Origin: Colimorpha sp045222795
Lineage (GTDB): Bacteria > Bacteroidota > Bacteroidia > Bacteroidales > P3
Assembly: GCA_045222795.1 (NCBI GenBank)
Contig: JBGUZF010000060.1
Coordinates: 22,752 to 86,751 of the forward strand
DNA length: 64,000 nucleotides
Direction: 5' to 3'
Shown: piece after piece, positions 23,955 through 30,385 of the stretch
Layout of the letters: every line of letters starts with the position of its first letter
Numbering within the stretch: the first letter of the stretch is position 1
Program-made: the position numbers and the translations under genes
The notes under the pieces: generated by a model
Seen by the model: only the letters and a program-made list of their open reading frames with translations
What the model was told of the DNA's origin: nothing
The model's database searches: none

Positions 23955-24353
23955 ATGGCACGCAAGAAACAAGACAACACATCCACCTTGACCAAGGCCG
24001 AGGAGCAGGTGATGCAGGCCGTATGGCAGCTGGGTGAGGGATTCGCCGGTGAGATTGCCGAAGCCGTGGCCGAGCCAAAGCCGGCCTACCGCACGGTGCT
24101 GACCGAGATTCGTATCCTTGAGCAGAAAGGCTTTGTCGGCCACCGCAGTATGGGCGGCAACAACCAGTATTACCCACTGGTGTCAAAGGCCGACTACTCG
24201 GGCCGCATGCTGGGTTCGCTGATGGACAGCTACTTCGGCGGCAGCTACCGCCAGCTGGTCTCCTTCTTCATGGAGGACAAAGGCATCGGTCGCGACGACC
24301 TCGACGCCCTGGCGCGCATCATCGAAGAAAAGCGGAAGGAGGTGCAGTCATGA
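23955..24353 (+). CDS. blaI: BlaI/MecI/CopY family transcriptional repressor
   Basis: A 132-aa winged-helix repressor. The family core is visible as LTKAEEQVMQAVWQLGEG, then AYRTVLTEIRILEQKGFV, followed by a dimerisation helix with YSGRMLGSLMDSYFGGS. These proteins are cleaved or released when a paired M56 membrane protease senses a signal. The start at 23955 (MARKKQ) is preferred: an in-frame start at 23910 would overlap the candidate operator. The stop overlaps the M56 gene start. Target genes probably include this operon with the downstream TonB-dependent receptor; beta-lactam response is not implied. Confidence 0.9.
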   Translation: MARKKQDNTSTLTKAEEQVMQAVWQLGEGFAGEIAEAVAEPKPAYRTVLTEIRILEQKGFVGHRSMGGNNQYYPLVSKADYSGRMLGSLMDSYFGGSYRQLVSFFMEDKGIGRDDLDALARIIEEKRKEVQS

Positions 24354-25606
24354 GGTATCTTTTGTTGGCTGCTGCGGCGACAGCTCTTTTTTTCGCCGCA
24401 TACTGGCTGCTGATGCGTCGCGAAAAACGCCACACCATGGTGCGCTGGTATCTGATGGGTACCTTGCTGCTGTCGTTGGTCCTGCCGGCAGTGCATCTGC
24501 GACTGGTAGTTCCGCAGCACTATGTAGTTCGTAGCGAAGCAGCACTATGGCTGAATCCAAGCCAATCCAACCTAATCAGTCAGCCAGTCAACGCCAATCA
24601 GGCTGTCGAGGCCCGTACGGCCACAGACACTGGCAGCATCTCTGCATCCCAGGTGCTTCTATGGCTCTGGCTCGCGGGTTGTAGCGCTATGCTGGCTATA
24701 TTGGCCGTACGGCTATTGGGGCTAAATCGCAAGCTGCGCTGCCTACCCTACAGCGAGAATGATGGTGTCCGCCTCACACTGCTCGGCGACTCTACGCCGG
24801 CCTTCTCGTTTGGCCGTCATATCGTGGTTGGCACCAAAGGTTTTTCAAATGCCGAGGTGCGGCAACTCGTGGGCCACGAGACTGTACACGTGCGCCAATG
24901 TCACACCGCCGACACGCTTTTCTGCGAAGTGGCCAAGGCAGTGCTCTGGTTCAACCCCTTCGTATATCTATATGCGCGCGAGCTCAAGCGCGTACACGAG
25001 TACATCGCCGACAGCACTATGATGAGTGCCGACTATGCCGAACTGTTCTACCACCAGGTAAGCGGCCGCTGCTACAGCCCGCTGGCCAACACTTTCGACT
25101 ACGGCATGGTACACCAGCGCATCGCCATGATGGCACGTCGTCGTGGACACGGCGGATGGCTGAAACCGCTGGCGGCACTACCCGTGGCGGCTGCCATCCT
25201 GCTGGCCGCCTGCACGCCCAAAGCCAGCCCGCTGGTGGGACAGTGGGAATATGTCAGCGGCACGACCGAGCATATCTACCATGGCGACAATCCCTATCAC
25301 AATTTAACAGCAAATATGGGCGAAGAGCATCTGTTGGACGAACTGGAATTTAACGATGACGGCACCGCTACGGTGATGGCGTGGAATAACACGACAGTGA
25401 ACCACAAGTTTGTCTATGAACCCTGCGCCATCGAGTGGCAGATAGTGGGTGACTCGCTGCTGCTGCGCAACGAAAGGGGCAAAGAGGTGTGGCACATACT
25501 ACAGCTCGACAACGACACACTCGTCTTCGTCGAGAGCAATATATTTACCTATCATGGTGGCGACGGCCACAAGCGCGACACATATACCTACCGACGCAAG
25601 AAGTAA
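24350..25606 (+). CDS. BlaR1-like M56 membrane metalloprotease with lipocalin-like C-terminus
   Basis: A 418-aa protein with three or four membrane segments in the first 290 residues. Its cytoplasmic M56 protease domain has the zinc site HETVH at 176-180 and the downstream glutamate in ELKRVHEYIAD (about 211-221). Classical BlaR1 ends in a penicillin-binding sensor; here the last membrane segment (LAALPVAAAILLAACT) is followed by about 125 residues that look like a lipocalin-like beta-barrel (GQWEYVSGT, DELEFNDDGTATVM, DTLVFVESN). The membrane segment ends in a lipobox-like LAAC (C288). It should relieve BlaI repression; the signal is unknown and is probably not a beta-lactam. Confidence 0.82.
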   Translation: MRYLLLAAAATALFFAAYWLLMRREKRHTMVRWYLMGTLLLSLVLPAVHLRLVVPQHYVVRSEAALWLNPSQSNLISQPVNANQAVEARTATDTGSISASQVLLWLWLAGCSAMLAILAVRLLGLNRKLRCLPYSENDGVRLTLLGDSTPAFSFGRHIVVGTKGFSNAEVRQLVGHETVHVRQCHTADTLFCEVAKAVLWFNPFVYLYARELKRVHEYIADSTMMSADYAELFYHQVSGRCYSPLANTFDYGMVHQRIAMMARRRGHGGWLKPLAALPVAAAILLAACTPKASPLVGQWEYVSGTTEHIYHGDNPYHNLTANMGEEHLLDELEFNDDGTATVMAWNNTTVNHKFVYEPCAIEWQIVGDSLLLRNERGKEVWHILQLDNDTLVFVESNIFTYHGGDGHKRDTYTYRRKK

Positions 25607-25624
25607 CCTAAATTCCACATAATC

Positions 25625-27823
25625 ATGAAGCATACAGCAATCATGCTGCTGCTCCTCGGAGCGGCGGCGAGCGTGGGCTACGCCCAAACAAACGACACCA
25701 TCGTTCTCGACAGCCTCTACATCCCCGAGTCGGTTCGGCAGCTGGAGGAGATGGAGATCACCGCAGAGCGGCCGCTCTACAGCGTCGACGGCGAGAAGCA
25801 ACTCTACAACGTCAGCGACGACCCCAGCGTGCAGACCGGCACCGCCAGCGACGCCCTGCAGAATGCCCCGGGCGTGGAGGTCGACGCCGAGGGCAACATC
25901 ACCCTGCGCGGCTCACAGAGTGTCGACGTGTGGATCGACGACCGTCCCTCGAACCTCAGCGGCGAGGCCCTGCGGCAGTACATCAAAAACCTGCCAGCCG
26001 GCGCCATCGACCGCATCGAGGTCATCACCAACCCCTCGGCGCGATACGGGGGCGGCGGTCCGGTGGTGAACCTCGTGATGCGGCGCAAGGTGAAGCGCAA
26101 CGAGTTCCTCACCTTCGGCGCCAGCGGCAACCTGCGCCCACAGGTGTCGCCTTGGATAAGCTACGTCTATGGCGGCAAGAAGTTCTCCTTCAACGTCTAC
26201 GCCGAGTACGACTATTCCCACACCTGGACCGACCAGAGCGGCAGCAACGTGATGCTCACCCCGCAGGGCGACACCAGTGCCGTGCGCAGCTACACTTCGC
26301 ACAGCGACGCGCGGCGCCACGGCAGCTACCTGTGGCTCAGCGGCCACTACGACATCGACACCCAACGCACCGTCCGCCTATGGGGTGGCGCCTATCCGTC
26401 GGTATACTTCAACGGAAGCAACACTGACTGCCAATGGCGCGAGCTTATCTATGCGCCAGGCGACTACAGTTACCGCAACACCTCCGACTACCGCTTCCCG
26501 CAAGCAGGCGGCTTCGGTGGCGTGGAGTACACTCGACGCTTCAACACTGAAGGCGAGAAGCTATGGCTGCAACTCGGAGGCAGCACCTTCGGCTACCACA
26601 GCAGCGGCATCAACACGCGCACCTATACCTCCCTGGTCGGGCAGGACATCACCCTGCTGGACGACACCCGCAGCCACGGTGGCCTCAGCACCTACGTCGA
26701 TGCCGGCTACACGCTGCCGATAGGCAAGCTGTGGGAACTGGAGGTGGGCCTCGGCGGCGGACGCGACTTCCCGAGCAGCTACGTCTACATCTCCGACAGC
26801 CTCATCGACGGTGTGACCGTACACGACGTGTTGCGGAGCATGAACAAAAGCGAGAGCAGCTGGAAATACCAGGCCTATGCCACCCTGCTGCGCCACTTCG
26901 GCGACCTCACCGTCCAGCTGGGCTTGCAGGCCGGTCGCAAACACGTGGAGGGCACCTGGGACGGATACACCACCGCCACAGTGGACCGCACATGGACCAT
27001 GCCTGTGCCGTCGGTCCACCTTACCTACAGTACCAAAAGCATGCATAACTTCGCCCTCAGCTGGACGCGTCGCACAGAGACGCCTACAGCCGACAACCTC
27101 ACCCCGTTCGTCAACTACTACACCGAGAGCTTCAACGTCGGCAATCCGGCGCTAAAACCAACCGTGACGCACAACCTCGAAGGGCGCTGGAACAAATACT
27201 ACGACGGCTTCGGTTCGGTGGGGGCCGAGCTCTACTGGCGCGCGGCGCGGAACAGCATCAGCGAGCTCGGCGACGTGACCTACAGCGAGGTCTTCGGGCG
27301 CGAGGTATCGTTTACCATGCCCCACAATATCGGCGATGCCGACCTTGCCGGCGGCACGCTGAACGTCACCTACCGCCCCACGGCATTCTTCAACCTGCGC
27401 CTGTCGGCATCGGCCTATAACTACCACTATCGCCTGCAGTTCCGTCCTGGCGAGTGGTCGGAGGATGCCGCCTGGAGCGGACGCCTGCGACTCAACGCAT
27501 GGGCCAAGCTGTGGGATGTGCTGCAAGTGTTCGGCACCGTGAGCTATACCACGCGGCAGATTGCCCCAATGAACATCCACGAGCCGGAATTCAGAACCGA
27601 CCTTGGCGTCAGTGCCGACCTGCTTGACCGCAAATTGTCGCTCTACCTCAACGTGAAGGATGTCTTCGGCAGCGTCGGCGAACAGTGGCAGACCACCAAC
27701 CCCTACTACCAAGGCGGCGGCCAACGTACCTATGGCTCGCGGTATATCTCGCTCGGTATCACCTTGCGTTTCGGCAAGATGGAACTTGAACAACAAGCCC
27801 GCACAGGCAATTCCAACAACTGA
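25625..27823 (+). CDS. TonB-dependent receptor-like outer-membrane protein
   Basis: A 732-aa protein with a signal peptide ending GYAQ. A short N-terminal segment (SLYIPESVRQLEEMEIT) leads into a plug domain with ASDALQNAPGVEVDAEGNITLRG (split here: ASDALQNAPGV and DAEGNITLRG) and the DRIEVITNPSARYGGGG motif, then a 22-strand-type barrel of the PF14905 group, ending GITLRFGKM. It lacks the CarboxypepD_reg domain seen in many relatives. It starts 18 bases after the M56 gene, so BlaI probably controls it. The substrate is unknown and no SusD partner is next to it, so glycan import of the Sus type is unlikely. Confidence 0.85.
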   Translation: MKHTAIMLLLLGAAASVGYAQTNDTIVLDSLYIPESVRQLEEMEITAERPLYSVDGEKQLYNVSDDPSVQTGTASDALQNAPGVEVDAEGNITLRGSQSVDVWIDDRPSNLSGEALRQYIKNLPAGAIDRIEVITNPSARYGGGGPVVNLVMRRKVKRNEFLTFGASGNLRPQVSPWISYVYGGKKFSFNVYAEYDYSHTWTDQSGSNVMLTPQGDTSAVRSYTSHSDARRHGSYLWLSGHYDIDTQRTVRLWGGAYPSVYFNGSNTDCQWRELIYAPGDYSYRNTSDYRFPQAGGFGGVEYTRRFNTEGEKLWLQLGGSTFGYHSSGINTRTYTSLVGQDITLLDDTRSHGGLSTYVDAGYTLPIGKLWELEVGLGGGRDFPSSYVYISDSLIDGVTVHDVLRSMNKSESSWKYQAYATLLRHFGDLTVQLGLQAGRKHVEGTWDGYTTATVDRTWTMPVPSVHLTYSTKSMHNFALSWTRRTETPTADNLTPFVNYYTESFNVGNPALKPTVTHNLEGRWNKYYDGFGSVGAELYWRAARNSISELGDVTYSEVFGREVSFTMPHNIGDADLAGGTLNVTYRPTAFFNLRLSASAYNYHYRLQFRPGEWSEDAAWSGRLRLNAWAKLWDVLQVFGTVSYTTRQIAPMNIHEPEFRTDLGVSADLLDRKLSLYLNVKDVFGSVGEQWQTTNPYYQGGGQRTYGSRYISLGITLRFGKMELEQQARTGNSNN

Positions 27824-27831
27824 TAAAACAA

Positions 27832-27856
27832 GAAGGCCGCCCAACAGGCGGCCTTC
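27832..27856. terminator. Convergent hairpin between the receptor gene and gdhA
   Basis: GAAGGCCGCC, a 5-base loop and GGCGGCCTTC form a perfect 10-bp stem 9 bases after the receptor stop. The U-tracts are weak. A short TTTAAACTTACAGC-type repeat follows at 27868-27892 and reaches the gdhA stop. Confidence 0.7.
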
Positions 27857-27886
27857 ACTCACAGCTTTAAACTTACAGCTTAAAAC

Positions 27887-29230
27887 TTAGATGATACCCT
27901 GAGCAACCATGGCATTGGCGACGCGCATGAAGCCGGCGATGTTGGCACCCTTCACATAGTTGATGGTACCGTCTTTCTCCTTGCCGTGTGCAACGCACAT
28001 GTCATAGATGTTGTTCATGATGGTATGGAGGTTCTTGTCGACCTCTTCGGCAGTCCAGTTGCGGTGCTCAGCGTTCTGGCAGATCTCGAGGCCAGAGGTG
28101 GCAACACCACCGGCGTTGACAGCCTTACCAGGACCGAAGGGCACTTTGGCCTTCTGGATGGCGGCGATAGCGGCGGGCTGGCAACCCATGTTCGAAACCT
28201 CGGCAACATATTTCACGCCGTTCTTGAGAAGCATCTTGGCATCCTTCTCGTCGAGCTCGTTCTGGAAGGCGCAGGGCATGGCGATGTCGCACTTCACGCT
28301 CCAGCTCTTTTTGCCAGCGGTGAATTTGCAGAGTTTCGGGAACTTCTTGGCCATATCCTCAACTTTGTTGCGGTTGCTGGCGCGCATGTCGAGCATATAG
28401 TCAATCATCTTCTTGTTGATACCGTCGGGAATCTCGCAGACACCGTCGGGACCGCTGATGGCGACGACCTTGGCGCCCAGCTCAACAGCCTTGGTGGCGG
28501 CACCCCAGGCAACGTTACCGAAGCCCGAGAGAGCAATCTTCTTGCCCTTCATGGTGTCCTTCTGCTGCTTGACCATGCGCTCCACATAGTAGATGGCGCC
28601 GAAGCCGGTGGCCTCGGGACGGATGAGGGAACCACCCCAGCCGTAGCTCTTGCCGGTCAGAGCACCAGTGGAGTGCTCACGGGCGAGTTTCTTGTACATA
28701 CCGTACATGTAGCCGATCTCACGACCGCCGACACCCACGTCACCAGCGGGGCTGTCCTGGTCGGGACCGATGTTGCGCCACAGCTCATACATGAAGGCCT
28801 GGCAGAAGCGCATGATTTCGGCGTCGCTCTTTCCGACGGGGTCGAAATCGGAACCACCCTTACCACCGCCGAGAGGCAGCATGGTGAGGCTGTTCTTGAA
28901 GATCTGCTCGAAGCCCAAGAATTTGAGCATGGAGACGTTCACAGCTTTGTGGAAGCGCAGACCACCCTTGTAGGCACCGAGGGCGGCATTGAACTGCACG
29001 CGATAGCCGAGGTTAGTGCAAACCTCGCCCTTGTCGTTCACCCAGGTCACACGGAAAGTGAAGATACGATCGGGCTCAACAATGCGCTCGACGATCTTGG
29101 CCTTCTCAAACTCGGGATGTTTGTTGTATTCTTCCTCGATAGTCTCAAGAACCTCGCGGACAGCCTGCAAGTACTCGTTTTCGCCCGGATGTTTGGCCTC
29201 CAGGTTAGCCATGATTTCTTTTACTTTCAT
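27887..29230 (-). CDS. gdhA: NADP-type glutamate dehydrogenase
   Basis: Interconverts 2-oxoglutarate plus ammonia and glutamate; the main ammonia-assimilation route in many Bacteroidales. The 447-aa length fits the hexameric small-subunit class. Motifs seen are YKGGLRFHKAVN (substrate lysines), LPLGGGKGGSDFDP with the catalytic lysine region, DVGVGGREIGYMYG, the dinucleotide-binding ALSGFGNVAWGAATKAVELGAKVV (spanning ALSGFGNVAWG) and a CQNAEHRNW segment near the C-terminus. Cofactor preference is inferred from family. It has its own clear promoter. Confidence 0.95.
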   Translation of the reverse strand: MKVKEIMANLEAKHPGENEYLQAVREVLETIEEEYNKHPEFEKAKIVERIVEPDRIFTFRVTWVNDKGEVCTNLGYRVQFNAALGAYKGGLRFHKAVNVSMLKFLGFEQIFKNSLTMLPLGGGKGGSDFDPVGKSDAEIMRFCQAFMYELWRNIGPDQDSPAGDVGVGGREIGYMYGMYKKLAREHSTGALTGKSYGWGGSLIRPEATGFGAIYYVERMVKQQKDTMKGKKIALSGFGNVAWGAATKAVELGAKVVAISGPDGVCEIPDGINKKMIDYMLDMRASNRNKVEDMAKKFPKLCKFTAGKKSWSVKCDIAMPCAFQNELDEKDAKMLLKNGVKYVAEVSNMGCQPAAIAAIQKAKVPFGPGKAVNAGGVATSGLEICQNAEHRNWTAEEVDKNLHTIMNNIYDMCVAHGKEKDGTINYVKGANIAGFMRVANAMVAQGII

Positions 29231-29275
29231 GTTATACAGTGTTTTAAATGGTTAATTTGTTTTATTTCAGTTTGG

Positions 29276-29307
29276 CAAATGTACAACCTTTTTTTGAATG
29301 CACCAAA
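29276..29307 (-). promoter_or_regulatory. gdhA promoter
   Basis: On the minus strand TTTG (29307-29304), 20 bases, then TACATTTG (29283-29276). This matches the Bacteroidota sigma-70 pattern TTTG-N19/20-TAnnTTTG. The start codon is about 46 bases downstream. Confidence 0.75.
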
Positions 29308-29376
29308 TTTTTTTTAAAGAATTTTATAATAAAATACCCCTACGCGCGCAACACCGCCGTAGTTCAAATACCACCC

Positions 29377-29458
29377 CTTCTTCAATGTTATTTCGATATT
29401 TCTTCAATGGGCCGATTGAAGAATTATTGAAGAAATGCCGAGGAACGACAGAAGAAAA
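29377..29458. repeat. Hairpin of 11-nt units, copy 2
   Basis: Left units TTCTTCAATGT, TATTTCGATAT and TTCTTCAATGG, a GC-rich centre, then ATTGAAGAATT, ATTGAAGAAAT and degenerate units. The core is TTCTTCAAT-GGGCCG-ATTGAAGAA. It lies directly after the stop codon of the hydrolase gene, in the hydrolase/gdhA gap. The rest of the 235-base gap holds only the gdhA promoter and AT-rich sequence. Confidence 0.75.
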
Positions 29459-29465
29459 GCTATGG

Positions 29466-30272
29466 TCAATAGCAGGTGTCGACAAAGTTGGCCAGACGGG
29501 GCTTGAGGTATTCGCGCTCCTCGATGAAGGCCATGTGGGCTACACCTTCGAGGAGGTGCGTCTCGGAATGGCGCGGCAGCATGGTCTGCGACACAGCTAC
29601 CTCGAGGGGTATGCGTGGGTCATTCTTGCCGTAGACAAAGAGCACCGGCACGTCGAGGTTCTGCAGGGTGGCTATGCGCGAATGGCGCTTGGCCATGCCG
29701 CGCTGGGCAGCAACTATGGATGCGGTGGTCATCTCTAGGCACTGGTCCTGCAGGTCTTTGATTTCCTTGGAGAGCGCCGCACGGCGGCTGTCGTCGAAGA
29801 GCTGCGGTATGAAACCGAGAATATAGTTGGCGCGGTTGATCTCTGCCTCACGGCAGGCCTCTTCGCGCCCATGGCGATGCGCTTCGCTGTCAGCCATTGC
29901 ATGCGAGCTGATGAGGCCGAGACCGCGCAGTGTATAGGGATAGTTCTCGGCGAAGGAGAGAGCCACATAGCCGCCCATGGAGTGTCCCACCATGACACAC
30001 TGGTCGACGCCGGCGTCGTTGAGCACTTCCTTCACTATGCGGGCCATGAAGTCCATGGTGTGGACGTCGCAGAAGCTGTCGGTAAGACCATGGCCGGGGA
30101 GGTCAATGGTGATAATCCGCATGCGGTTCATGTAGCTGAGCACATAGGAACTCCACACGTCGAGGTTCTGTAGGAATCCGTGCAGAAGCACGAGGGTATG
30201 GATGTAGTCGCGGCCTTCGTCGCGATAGTGTACGGTACGGCCGTCGACGGTGATGGTGCGGTGCTGTTCCAT
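29466..30272 (-). CDS. Alpha/beta hydrolase
   Basis: A 268-aa protein from the ATG at 30272 (MEQHRTITV). It shows the fold: HYRDEG, LVLLHGFLQNLDVW (oxyanion HG), IITIDLPGHGLTD, the nucleophile elbow MVGHSMGGYVAL with the catalytic serine, VLFVYGKNDPRIP with the acid, and a late histidine in LLEGVAHMAF. The substrate is unknown; the family includes esterases, thioesterases and MenH-like enzymes. A TTG at 30302 is in frame but overlaps the predicted -7 box, so it is rejected as the start. Confidence 0.88.
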   Translation of the reverse strand: MEQHRTITVDGRTVHYRDEGRDYIHTLVLLHGFLQNLDVWSSYVLSYMNRMRIITIDLPGHGLTDSFCDVHTMDFMARIVKEVLNDAGVDQCVMVGHSMGGYVALSFAENYPYTLRGLGLISSHAMADSEAHRHGREEACREAEINRANYILGFIPQLFDDSRRAALSKEIKDLQDQCLEMTTASIVAAQRGMAKRHSRIATLQNLDVPVLFVYGKNDPRIPLEVAVSQTMLPRHSETHLLEGVAHMAFIEEREYLKPRLANFVDTCY

Positions 30273-30299
30273 GGGCTCGGGATGTATATATTTTGGCGG

Positions 30300-30307
30300 C
30301 AAAATTA
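30300..30307 (-). promoter_or_regulatory. -7 box before the hydrolase
   Basis: TAATTTTG on the minus strand fits TAnnTTTG and lies 28 bases from the ATG at 30272. No well-spaced -33 element was found. Confidence 0.5.
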
Positions 30308-30320
30308 CTACTTTTTACAA

Positions 30321-30357
30321 AAACAGAAACGGCGGATTCAGAAAAGAAATCCGCCGT
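30321..30357 (-). terminator. Terminator after the PorE-like OmpA gene
   Basis: On the minus strand ACGGCGGATT pairs with AATCCGCCGT (10 bp) and is followed by TTCTGTTTTTG. It lies 29 bases after the stop codon at 30386. Confidence 0.8.
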
Positions 30358-30385
30358 CCATTGTTAATATCTCCTAACGATGCGT

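Noticed and set aside
24350..25606. Beta-lactam resistance locus because of BlaI/BlaR similarity
   Set aside because: No beta-lactamase or penicillin-binding domain is present; the downstream gene is an outer-membrane receptor.
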